Source of the DNA: Actinophytocola sp963825445
GTDB taxonomy: Bacteria > Actinomycetota > Actinomycetes > Mycobacteriales > Pseudonocardiaceae
DNA length: 64,000 bases
Direction of reading: 5' to 3'
Assembly: GCA_963825445.1 (NCBI GenBank)
Contig: CAWGTM010000011.1
Coordinates: 1 to 64,000, forward strand
A program made the translations under genes and the position numbers. This document shows positions 10,792 through 18,673 of this stretch, piece after piece. Each line of letters opens with the position of its first letter. Position 1 is the stretch's first letter. The notes beneath the pieces were generated by a model, which did not search any database, had not been told where the DNA came from, and was given only the letters and a program-made list of their open reading frames with translations.

Positions 10792-10809
10792 TGTCGTATA
10801 AAAACGACA
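10792..10809 (-). terminator. Hairpin after the DAHP synthase gene
   Basis: TGTCGT (10792-10797) pairs with ACGACA (10804-10809). On the minus strand the stem is followed by GTTTTCC, 12 bases after the TAA of the DAHP synthase. A second small stem, GACAG/CTGTC, overlaps it. The remainder of 10634-10820 is probably the YadA-like gene's promoter, with no clear hexamers. Confidence 0.45.
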
Positions 10810-10820
10810 TAGAAGAAGCG

Positions 10821-12208
10821 TTACGCTGCGTCCTTGCGCCGCTCCGCCAGTTCGTCGTTGAGCATCTCGGCCAGCAGGAACGCCAGCTCCAGCGCTCTGC
10901 CCCGCGTTCAACCGCGGGTCGCAATGCGTGTGGTAGCGGTCGGCCAGCGCTCTGCTCGGTCACGTCGACCGCGCCGCCGGTGCATTCGGTCACGTTCTGC
11001 CCGGTCATCTCGGCATGGATGCCGCCGGCGAAGCGTGCCTTCCGCGCGGTGGACCGCGAAGAAGCCGCGCACCTCGGCCAGGATGCGGTCGAACGGGCGC
11101 GTCTTGTAGCCGTTGGCCGCCTTGATGACGTTGCCGTGCATCGGGTCGCAGCTCCACACCACCGGATGCCCCTCGCGCTTCACCGCGCGGACCAGCTTGG
11201 GCAGGCCGGCCTCGATCTTGTCGTGGCCGTAGCGGGTGATCAGCGTCATCCGCCCGGGCACGCGCGCCGGGTTGAGCGTGTCGAGCAGGCGCAGCAGCAC
11301 GTCGGGCTCGAGGCTCGGGCCGCACTTCACGCCGATCGGGTTGCCGATGCCGCGCAGGAACTCGACATGCGCCGACTGCCGTCGAACCGCGTGCGGTCGC
11401 CGATCCACAGCATGTGCGCTGACGTGTCGTACCAGTCGCCGGTCAGGCTGTCCTGCCGGGTCAGCGCTTGCTCGTAGGGGAGCAGCAGCGCCTCGTGGCT
11501 GGTGTAGAAGGTGGTCTGCGACAGCTGCGGCACGGTGTCGGGGCTGATCCCGCACGCCTCCATGAAGTCGAGCGCCTCGCCGATGCGGTCGGCGGTTTCC
11601 TCGTATTTCTTCGCCCAGGGGCTGCGGCCCATGAAATCGTGCGTCCAGCGATGGACCTGGTGGAGGTTGGCATAGCCGCCCTGCGCGAAGGCGCGGAGCA
11701 GGTTGAGCGTCGCGGCCGACTGGCGAATAGCCCTGGACCATGCGCTGCGGGTCGGGCGCGCGGCCTTCGGCGGTGAAGGCGATGTCGTTGACGTTGTCGC
11801 CGCGATAGCGCGGGCAGCTCGACGCCGTCGATCGTCTCGGTATCGGCGCTGCGCGGCTTGGCGAACTGGCCCGCCATGCGGCCGACCTTCACCACCGGCA
11901 GCTTCGACGCATAGGTCAGCACGACCGCCATCTGCAGGATGACGCGGAACGTGTCGCGGATGTTGTTGGGGTGGAATTCGGCGAAGCTTTCGGCGCAATC
12001 GCCGCCCTGGAGCAGGAACGCCTTGCCCTCCGCGACGCGCGCCGAGATCGGCGGTCAGGTTGCGCGCCTCGCCGGCGAAGACCAGCGGCGGGTAATTGGC
12101 GAGAGTTGCTTGGTCGCCGCGGCGAGCGCGGCGGCGTCGGGATAGGTCGGGAGCTGGCGGGCTTCGGCCTGCGTCCAGCTGTCGGGGGCCCATTCGGCGC
12201 CGCGCCAT
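10821..12208 (-). CDS. 3-deoxy-7-phosphoheptulonate synthase, class II (frame-disrupted)
   Basis: DAHP synthase of the plant-like class II family, which joins phosphoenolpyruvate and erythrose 4-phosphate at the head of the shikimate pathway. Corrected pieces read EWAPDSWTQAEARQLPTYPD, PLVFAGEARNL, KLPVVKVGRMAGQFAKPRS, ANLHQVHRWTHDFM, HMLWIGDRTR, GNPIGVKCGPSLEPD, WSCDPMHGN and a C-terminus ...LAEMLNDELAERRKDAA. All are class II hallmarks, including the KVGR.AGQFAKPRS and R..D.VHG-type sites. About seven single-base shifts break the frame. The ATG at 12208 places EWAPDSW near the N-terminus after one correction. An upstream ATG at 12405 would add about 65 residues that do not look like the family, so that stretch is left uncalled. 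The length after correction (about 460) is normal. Confidence 0.8.
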
Positions 12209-12491
12209 CGGATCGGTGTCGCAGCATACGCAATCAGCATGATGCGCGATGCCGTTCGCCGCGATGCTGGTTGAGCACCTTGGCGAGGCGCGCTTGCCGT
12301 CTTCTCGCAGCTGAACGTGCTGCCGGCGATCGTCGCGGCCGATGCGCGCGTCAGGACTTCTTCGCGGAAGCGGCGGATCTTGGTACCTGCCAATGTCGTC
12401 GTCATGCCGCGCCGTTACCCTGATGGGGTAAATCATGGCAACGGCTGTATTGCTATCGGCGCGAGATGATTTATCGCTGTATCGGGGTAAA

Positions 12492-13925
12492 TTAACCGTT
12501 CGCGACCCAATTGCCGTGGAACCCGGGCGGCACACGGTGCGGGATGCGGATGCTCGCGACCGGCGCGGCCTCGAAATCCATGCGCGTCGATGATCACCAG
12601 GTCGGTGGTCTCGTTGGGCAAGTCGACGACCAGCCCGACCAGCCAGCCGTCGCCTTCGGGCGCGTCCGCGGCGCGAGGGACGAAGACGAACTCGCCCGGA
12701 TAGCGGCCGCTCGCCGAAATCGTGCGTCTGCTTCGTGCCGGTTTCGAGATCGTGCTTGTAGAGCCGCGTGTCGCTGATCGCGAAGTCGTCCGCGGGCAGC
12801 GCCCATCGTATAGGCATAGCGATACGGCTGGCCGAAGAAGCGCTCGTCGGGGCGGGGGAATTCCTGCGCGGCGGCGTCGATCGTGCGGCGCTCGACGGTC
12901 TTCGCGACCGGATCGATCGTCCAGCGCTCGAGCCCGAGCGACTTGCCCGACGGGCCGCCGGTCATCTCCGCGAACATCGTGTCGTAGACGCACGCGTCGA
13001 GCACCACCCTGCCGTCCGCCAGTGTCGAACGCGTTGGCGACGTGGAAGATGTAGGTCTGCGGGCAATCGACCCAGATCACGTCCTCGGCGCCGCCGTCGC
13101 GCGGGAGCAGCCCGACGCGCGCCTGATGCTCGGGGTTCCAGCGATAGGGGAAGCTGTGCCCGCCGATCAGCGCCTTCATCGAGAAGGTGACGGGCAGGTC
13201 GAGGATCAGCGCATAGCGCGCGGTGATCGCGCAATCGTGGATCGACGGGCCGTGCTTGACCGGGATCGCGACCTCGCGCGTCACCTTGCCGTCGGGCGGC
13301 GATGACGACGTGGCGGACTTCGTCGGGAACGGTCGCTTCGTAGCAGATCGCGTGATGCTCGCCGGTCACCGGGTCGAGGTGCGGGTGCGCGGTGAAGCTG
13401 CCCATCAGCGTGTCGTCGAACGGGTTGTAGGTCTGCTCGTCGAGCGTCTCGACGAGCTCGACCGGATAGCTGCCCGCCTCGACCAGCGCCCAGGTGCGGC
13501 CGGCGATGCCGAGCACGTTGGTGTTGACCGTGTCGAACCCGCCATGGCGCGGGCCGGGCGCGTGCGGCATGCCGGTCTCGGCCTCGACGCGCTTCGAGCG
13601 GATCCAGCGGTTGCGGTACCACAGCGCCTTGCCGTCCTGCAGCGCGATGCCGTGGACCATGCCGTCGCCGGTGAACCAGTGATAGCCCTTGGCCTCGGGC
13701 GCGGCGGGGTTGGGGCCGATGCGCAGATAGCGGCCGTCGAGCTCGGCGGGGATCGTGCCGGTGACGGGCAGATCCTCCAGCGTCAGCTCGCGCGTCCATC
13801 GGCTTGTGGATGCCGGTCAGGAACGGATGGTCGGTGTCGGGCATCCGCTTGCGGTTGAACTCGGCGACGACGCCGATCCCCTTGGTGACGGTGCCGCGGA
13901 TTGCATTTTCGATGACACTGGCCAT
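12492..13925 (-). CDS. Carotenoid oxygenase family protein (frame-disrupted)
   Basis: An RPE65/CCD-type non-haem iron dioxygenase of about 480 residues. Iron-ligand contexts are present once frames are joined: SFTAHPHLDPVTGE, GPSIHDCAITARY, DCPQTYIFHVANAF and a terminal RVPPGFHGNWVANG, giving the four histidines expected of the family. Other family phrases include RYLRIGPNPAAPE, WFTGDGMVHGI and GGFDTVNTNV. Frame breaks occur near 13790, 13300, 13020, 12800, 12720 and 12585. The start ATG at 13925 yields MASVIENAIRGTVTKGIG. It would cleave a carotenoid or a stilbene-like substrate; the substrate cannot be told from sequence. The gene diverges from a TetR regulator with a shared 60-base promoter region, so repression by that TetR is likely. 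Confidence 0.85.
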
Positions 13926-13956
13926 GACTGGTCTCCGACTCGATGTTTATGGCGTC

Positions 13957-13984
13957 AACATAGATTGTATGGTAACAGTGTCAA
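13957..13984 (-). promoter_or_regulatory. Promoter of the carotenoid oxygenase gene
   Basis: On the minus strand TTGACA (13984-13979) is followed after 16 bases by TATGTT (13962-13957). This places the transcript start near 13950, 25 bases before the ATG. The direct repeat GTCAACAT occurs at both hexamers, and the TetR start codon is immediately beside it at 13986, so a TetR operator probably overlaps. Confidence 0.65.
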
Positions 13985-13985
13985 C

Positions 13986-14256
13986 ATGAAAGATGTCGAC
14001 GAGCAAGATCCTATCATCATGGCGATCTGCGCGCGGCGCTGATCGACGCAGGGCTTGACGCATGCTCGAGGAGCGCGACGGACGCCGATCTGTCGCTGCG
14101 CGAGATCGCGCGGGCGGTCGGGGTCAGCGCGACCGCGGTCTATCGCCATTTCCCCGACAAGGAGGCGCTGCGTGCGGCGCTGGCGAGCGAGGGGCTGGCG
14201 ATGCTCGGCAAGGCGCAGCACGCGGCGTTCGACGCGGCGGGCGGCGGCGCCATTCA
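13986..14256 (+). CDS. TetR-family regulator, truncated at the contig join
   Basis: Only the N-terminal DNA-binding part remains. After one frame correction near 14025 the protein reads LRAALIDAGLDACSRSATDA then LSLREIARAVGVSATAVYRH and FPDKEALRAALASEGLAMLG, a textbook TetR helix-turn-helix. The reading frame continues to AAFDAAGGG and then enters the antisense of the actinobacterial lutB gene at about 14257, so the ligand-binding domain is missing. It diverges from the carotenoid oxygenase and probably controls it. Confidence 0.8.
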
Positions 14257-14264
14257 CACCGCGA
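14248..14264. other. Contig join 2: alphaproteobacterial to actinobacterial DNA
   Basis: Reading left to right, the TetR frame is coherent to about 14254. Reading right to left, LutB is coherent to ...ISGANFAV, whose last codon is at 14259-14257. The next codon expected from the family is the AETG continuation, but a TGA appears instead. Two unrelated genes on opposite strands are each cut at the same base. Confidence 0.85.
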
Positions 14265-14904
14265 AGTTCGCCCCGGAGATCGCCACCTTGGCGGACAGGA
14301 ACTTGCGCCGCAGGTGCGTGCGGGCCGCGTCGGCCAGTTCGGTCGGCCGGTCGGACAGGTCGCCGACACCTGGCATGGTCCGCCGGAAGATGTCCCGGAT
14401 CTCCGACCGGTTCCGGTGGATGGCCGGCACGAGAATGTGGGACGGGCGGTCGTCGCCCAGTTGCACGATCAGCTCGGCCAGGTCGGTCTCGATGGCCGCT
14501 ACCCCACCCTCGGCCAGTGCCTCGTTCAGGCCGATCTCCATGGTGGCCATGGACTTGACCTTCACGACCTCGTCGGCGCCCGTGGCGCGCACCAGGCCGA
14601 GCACGATCTCGTTGGCCTCGGCCGCGTCCCGTGCCCAGTGCACGACGCCGCCTCGCGCGGTGACAGCTTCCTCCAACCGTTCCAAGTAGACGTCCAACTG
14701 GGACAGAACGTCGTCCTTGATGGCCTCGCCGGCGAGCCGAAGCTTTTCCCAGTCGGGCAGTTCGGCCACGGCCGCCAGGCGTTTGGTCCGGATGGTCCCG
14801 GTGGCGTGGGCGAGGTTGCCGCGCAGCTGGACGTCGGCGAGCGCGGTGTGGGCGGCGGCCGGGAAAGTCGGGCTGCCCAGCCACGTCACGGGGTTGCGGC
14901 CCAT
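14257..14904 (-). CDS. lutB: Lactate utilization iron-sulfur protein LutB, C-terminus lost at the join
   Basis: The first 216 residues of the LutB/LldF protein of the LutABC L-lactate oxidation complex. Visible family blocks are GTIRTKRLAAVAELPDWE, EEAVTARGGVVHWARDAAEA, KVKSMATMEIGLNEAL, ETDLAELIVQL, HILVPAIHRNRSEIRDIF and SAKVAISGANFAV. The C-terminal part with the two 4Fe-4S ferredoxin motifs is absent because the contig switches at 14257. The ATG at 14904 overlaps the end of lutA by 19 bases, which suggests translational coupling. Its partner LutC would be expected next and may have been lost in the same way. Confidence 0.88.
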
Positions 14905-15611
14905 GGCTCCTCCTCCGTGCTCGCCAGGATGTCCGCCAGGTGCAGTGCCCGCACGCCCGTCCGCAGCCGCGAGAGCCCGCCGCCGATGTGCATGAGACAC
15001 GAGTTGTCGCCGGCCGTCAGCACCTGTGCGCCCGTGTCGAGCACGTGGCTCATCTTGTCGGCCAGCATGGCGGTGGAAGTTTCGGCGTTCTTGATGGCGA
15101 ACGTGCCGCCGAACCCGCAGCACGACGTGGCGGCCGGCAGCTCCACCAGGTCGAGCCCGCGCACGGCCCGCAGCAGGCGCAGCGGCTTGTCCCCCACCCC
15201 GAGCATCCGCAGCGAGTGGCAGGTCGGGTGATACGTGACCCGGTGCGGGAAGTACGCGCCGACGTCCTCGACGCCCAGCACGTCGACCAGGAACTCCGAC
15301 AGCTCGTAGGTCCGCCCGGCCACCCGCACGGTCGACCGGTGCAGCCCCGGGTAGAGGTCACGCACCATGCCGGCACACGAACCGGACGGCGCGACCACCG
15401 CGTCGTAGCCATCGAACGCCTTGGCCGTGCGTTTCGCGAGCGTGGTGGCGTGCCGGCGGTAGCCCGTGTTGTAGTGCATCTGCCCGCAGCACGTCTGCGC
15501 CGCGGGGAACTCCACGGTGCAGTCCAGTCGTTCGAGCAACCGCACCACGGCACGCGCGGTGTCCGGGAACAACGTGTCGGTCAGACACGTGGCCATCAGG
15601 GCGACCCGCAA
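14886..15611 (-). CDS. lutA: Lactate utilization protein LutA, (Fe-S) oxidoreductase
   Basis: A 241-residue CCG-domain protein, normal for LutA/LldE. Two cysteine-rich CCG motifs are present: AAQTCCGQMHYNTGY (about residue 50) and ATSCCGFGGTFAIKN (about residue 160), typical ligands of a 4Fe-4S or heterodisulfide-like cluster. Further family marks are APSGSCAGMVR and RVTYHPTCHSLRMLG. The TTG at 15611 is chosen as start because AAGGAGAG lies 6-8 bases upstream; further upstream residues do not look coding. With LutB and LutC it oxidises L-lactate to pyruvate in the cytoplasm. It lies 19 bases after the FAH-family gene, in an apparent operon with it. Confidence 0.9.
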   Translation of the reverse strand: MRVALMATCLTDTLFPDTARAVVRLLERLDCTVEFPAAQTCCGQMHYNTGYRRHATTLAKRTAKAFDGYDAVVAPSGSCAGMVRDLYPGLHRSTVRVAGRTYELSEFLVDVLGVEDVGAYFPHRVTYHPTCHSLRMLGVGDKPLRLLRAVRGLDLVELPAATSCCGFGGTFAIKNAETSTAMLADKMSHVLDTGAQVLTAGDNSCLMHIGGGLSRLRTGVRALHLADILASTEEEPWAATP

Positions 15612-15630
15612 GGCTCTCCTTCCCGGAGGC

Positions 15631-16473
15631 TCAGGCCTTGGCAAGCACCTGCCGTTGCCGGCCGAGCCCGTCGATCTCGATCTCCATCACGTCGTCGACC
15701 GAAAGGTACGGGAAGCGGCCCGAGAGCGCGACGCCCTGCGGGGTTCCCGTGTTCAGCAGGTCGCCCGGTTCCAGCACCATGAACTGGCTGAGGTGGTGCA
15801 CCAGCTCCGCCACCCCGAACAGCATGTCGGCCGTGGTGGAGTCCTGCCGGGCCTCGCCGTTCACGAACGAACGCAGCCCGAGCGCCTGCGGGTCGACCTC
15901 GTCGGCCGGGACCAGCCACGGGCCGAGCGGGTTGAACGTCTCGCAGCACTTGCCCTTCGACCACTGTCCACCGGAGACCGTGGCGTCGAGCTGGAAGTGG
16001 CGCTCGGACACGTCGTTGGACACCGTGTAGCCGGCGACGTAGGACAACGCCTCCTCGCGCGGGACATAGCGGGCCCGGCGCCCGATCACCACGCCCAGCT
16101 CCACCTCCCAGTCGACCTTCTCGGCGCCGCGCGGCACCAGCACGTCGTCGAACGGGCCGACCACCGTGTTGGGGTGCTTGAAGAACACCACCGGCTGCGC
16201 GGGCGGCGCGGCACCGGACTCGGCCGCGTGGGCCGCGTAGTTCATGCCGACGCAGACCACCGACGACGGCCGCGTGATCGGCGGGCCGATCCGCTGGCCG
16301 GCGATGCTCTCCTCGGACAGCTCACCGGCGGCGAGCGCGGCCCGCACGCGGGCGATCCCGTCGCCGGCCAGGAACGCGCCGTCGATGTCTTCGGTGAGGG
16401 CGAACGCCCGGTCCTGGTCGTCCAGCACTACCGCACGTTCGGCGCCGGGGGCACCCACTCGCATGAGCCGCAA
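15631..16473 (-). CDS. Fumarylacetoacetate hydrolase family protein, possible 2,4-diketo-3-deoxy-fuconate hydrolase
   Basis: 280 residues with a full FAH fold. Metal-binding and catalytic blocks are CVGMNYAAHAAE, EVELGVVIGRRAR, GYTVSNDVSERHFQ, KGKCCETFNPLGPWLV and LLNTGTPQGVAL. The start is the TTG at 16473, preceded by GAGGAG; an ATG lies three codons inside. The family cleaves C-C bonds in diketo acids. Placed between a GH29 fucosidase and LutAB, the best guess is hydrolysis of L-2,4-diketo-3-deoxyfuconate (or the rhamnonate analogue) to pyruvate and L-lactate, with the lactate then taken by LutAB. That role is inference from neighbours, since many FAH proteins share these motifs. Confidence 0.8.
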   Translation of the reverse strand: MRLMRVGAPGAERAVVLDDQDRAFALTEDIDGAFLAGDGIARVRAALAAGELSEESIAGQRIGPPITRPSSVVCVGMNYAAHAAESGAAPPAQPVVFFKHPNTVVGPFDDVLVPRGAEKVDWEVELGVVIGRRARYVPREEALSYVAGYTVSNDVSERHFQLDATVSGGQWSKGKCCETFNPLGPWLVPADEVDPQALGLRSFVNGEARQDSTTADMLFGVAELVHHLSQFMVLEPGDLLNTGTPQGVALSGRFPYLSVDDVMEIEIDGLGRQRQVLAKA

Positions 16474-16518
16474 GGCAATCGCTCCTCGTCTTCCGGACGC
16501 GGTCAGTCGGTCTCACCT

Positions 16519-16557
16519 TAGTGTCTGGATCAGATCAGAGACTGAGAGACCGGACAC
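16519..16557. promoter_or_regulatory. Dyad-rich control region upstream of the FAH-lutAB genes
   Basis: GTGTCTGG (16521-16528) pairs with CCGGACAC (16550-16557) with one G-U, enclosing the near-palindrome GGATCAGATC. An outer GGTCTC/GAGACC pair surrounds it. It sits 46-105 bases upstream of the FAH start and just after the stop of the fucosidase gene, so it could be an operator of a GntR-type regulator or a terminator for the fucosidase gene. Confidence 0.4.
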
Positions 16558-16588
16558 AAAACGGTATTTCATGCCCGGCCTGCTCAGG

Positions 16589-18406
16589 CTACCTCGGGTA
16601 CAGCCGGTTACGCGGGATCACCTGCTGCGGGGTGTTCGGGCCTGACCAGAGCAGCTTCATCGACGCCTCGCCACCCTGCTCGGTGTGCTCCAGCCGGATC
16701 GAGTACCGCTGACCGGCCCGCAGGTCGATCGTGCCGCGGTCCACGGCCGGGCCGTGCGGCGTGGTGTTGTCGATGATCAACTGGCCGTTCACCCACAGCC
16801 GGACGGTGTCGTCGGAAACCGTGGTGAACGTGTACCGCTCGGTGAACGGCGCCTCCACCGTGCCGGTCCAGCGGCCGGCGAACGGCTCGGCCGGGATCGC
16901 CGGGTCGGGTGAGCCGGTGAACTTCCAGTTGTAGTTGACGCCCGGGTCGGTCCTGGTGACCGCCGGGTCACCCGTGAAGGTGGCGTTCGGCCAGAACTGC
17001 GCGTTCAGGCCGGTGCCGCGGGCGCGGCCGGCGGCCCGGTCGGCACGCACGGTCAGCTCGACCACCGTGGCGATCTCGCTGGTCGCGGCGCCGCTCGGGG
17101 TGATGGTGACCGTGTCGCCCGTCCGTGTCGCCGCCACCCGCTGGTCGCTGCCCAGCACGCGGGCCCCGGTCACGGCGAACGGCGCGAGCGCGGCCAGGTC
17201 GACCGACCCGCCAGCGCCCGGCCAGTCGTAGACCGACACGTACAGCTTGTCGCCGCGCCTGCTCACCGCGCCCCACGCGGGTTCGGCCACGATGCCGGGC
17301 GCCTGCGCGCCGTACACGGCGGGGCCGTTGACAGCGGCGCCATTGACACCGAGCCAGTCGCCCATCTGGCGCAGCCGGTCCACCGACTCGCCTGGCACCA
17401 CGCCGTTCGCGTCGGGACCGACGTTGAGCAGGTAGTTTCCGCTGCGCCCGGCGATGTCCACGAGGTTGCGGGTCAGCTCGACCGGCGACTTCCAGCGTTC
17501 GTCCCACTTCGCGAAGCCCCACGAGCCGTTGAGCGTCATGCAGCTCTCCCACAGCTGCCCCTCCACGGGCGCCTCGGGGATCTCCTGCTCGGGCGTGCCG
17601 GTGTCGCCGTCGACCACGCGCCGCTTGCCGACCCGGTTGTTCACCACGACGTCCGGGCTCAGCTCGCGGACGTAGGCCTCGAGGCGTTCGCCGTCACGTT
17701 CGGTCCACGGGTTGTTCGGCCGGTCGGTCGTCCACTCGCCGTCGAACCACAGCACGGCCGGGTCGTAGCCGTCGACCAGTTCCTTCAGCTGGGCGTACAT
17801 GCGCTGCTCGTAGCGCGGGAACGTGGCCGGGTCGGGGAAGTCCGGGTCGTGCCAGTCCCAGATGGAGTAGTAGAAGCCGAGCTTGATGCCGCGTTCCTCG
17901 GTGGCCTGCTTGAGTTCGGCCAGGATGTCGCGGCTCGGGTCGAACGACGAGTGGTCGCGCAGGTTCCAGTCGTTCACCTGGGTCGGCCACATGGCGTAGC
18001 CCTCGTGGTGCTTCGCGGTGATCACCACGTACTTCTGGCCGGCGTCGGCCGCGGCCTGGGCGATCGCGTCGGCGTCGAAGCCCGCCGGGTCGAAGTCGGC
18101 GGCCAGCGCCTCGTACTCGCCCTTCGGAATCTGGCAGTTGCGCTGGATCCACTCGGCGTCCTGGCAGACGCTGCCGTCGGGCCGGGTGTACTCGCCTTCC
18201 AGGTGGGAGTAGACGCCGAAGTGGATGAACATGCCGAACCGGTCCTCGCGCCACCACTGGGTGCGCTCGGCGGTGAACGGGTCGTCGATCGCGTAGTTGG
18301 TGCCGGGGCCGGCCGCTGCGGCGGCCGTGGGAATGGATATCACTCCGAGCATGGTCGGGACGGCGAGCAGCACGGCGGCCGCTCGATGCAGGGATCGTCG
18401 GGACAC
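16589..18406 (-). CDS. Secreted GH29 alpha-L-fucosidase with C-terminal PA14 domain
   Basis: 605 residues from a GTG at 18406 that has GAGGAGGAG just upstream. The signal peptide is VSRRSLHRAAAVLLAVPTML...AAAAAG. The GH29 catalytic domain (about residues 50-400) shows FGMFIHFGVYS, YVVITAKHHEGYAMW, GIKLGFYYSIWDWHDP and AVLWFDGEW, where the Asp of WFDG is the expected nucleophile, then NYLLNVGPDANG. The last 140 residues (from GLNAQFWPN) form a PA14-type sugar-binding domain with the VRLWVNGQLIIDN phrase. It releases terminal L-fucose from glycans outside the cell. The FAH-family and lactate-oxidation genes follow on the same strand. Confidence 0.92.
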   Translation of the reverse strand: MSRRSLHRAAAVLLAVPTMLGVISIPTAAAAAGPGTNYAIDDPFTAERTQWWREDRFGMFIHFGVYSHLEGEYTRPDGSVCQDAEWIQRNCQIPKGEYEALAADFDPAGFDADAIAQAAADAGQKYVVITAKHHEGYAMWPTQVNDWNLRDHSSFDPSRDILAELKQATEERGIKLGFYYSIWDWHDPDFPDPATFPRYEQRMYAQLKELVDGYDPAVLWFDGEWTTDRPNNPWTERDGERLEAYVRELSPDVVVNNRVGKRRVVDGDTGTPEQEIPEAPVEGQLWESCMTLNGSWGFAKWDERWKSPVELTRNLVDIAGRSGNYLLNVGPDANGVVPGESVDRLRQMGDWLGVNGAAVNGPAVYGAQAPGIVAEPAWGAVSRRGDKLYVSVYDWPGAGGSVDLAALAPFAVTGARVLGSDQRVAATRTGDTVTITPSGAATSEIATVVELTVRADRAAGRARGTGLNAQFWPNATFTGDPAVTRTDPGVNYNWKFTGSPDPAIPAEPFAGRWTGTVEAPFTERYTFTTVSDDTVRLWVNGQLIIDNTTPHGPAVDRGTIDLRAGQRYSIRLEHTEQGGEASMKLLWSGPNTPQQVIPRNRLYPR

Positions 18407-18466
18407 GCAACTCCTCCTCGTTGAAGGGTTGGCAGGGGTCACTCCGCTGGCGACTCTAAACACCGA

Positions 18467-18479
18467 TACATCCGATGTA
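18467..18479. promoter_or_regulatory. Palindromic operator candidate upstream of the fucosidase
   Basis: TACATCCGATGTA is a perfect 13-base palindrome 61 bases upstream of the fucosidase GTG and about 195 bases upstream of the divergent acyl-CoA ligase. The same sequence in 12 of 13 positions occurs at 34612-34624 beside the galactoside transporter, which argues for a shared sugar-responsive repressor. Confidence 0.5.
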
Positions 18480-18673
18480 AACCTGCGTCCGACTGGTTCT
18501 CTCGTACTCTTCCGTGACTCCAGTATCGATTGATCAGATCTTTGTTCGACCGATCTGCGGCTGCGTCAGCGAGGCAGAGATCACCCGGGGGTGGTGCGGA
18601 CGTCGAATTCATGCTCGGATGGAGGACAAGTGCGAGCCTCGTCGGCGCCCGTCGGGGCCCGAACGGAGGTGCA

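Noticed and set aside
12209..12405. N-terminal extension or small gene before class II DAHP synthase
   Set aside because: The residues (MTTTLAGTKIRRFREEV...) do not match the enzyme family, and frames are disrupted here, so neither an extension nor a separate gene can be supported.
6484..14256. Genomic island transferred into an actinobacterium
   Set aside because: Both ends are blunt mid-gene cuts with no integrase, tRNA or direct repeats, and the left flank is from a third phylum. Misassembly explains this better.
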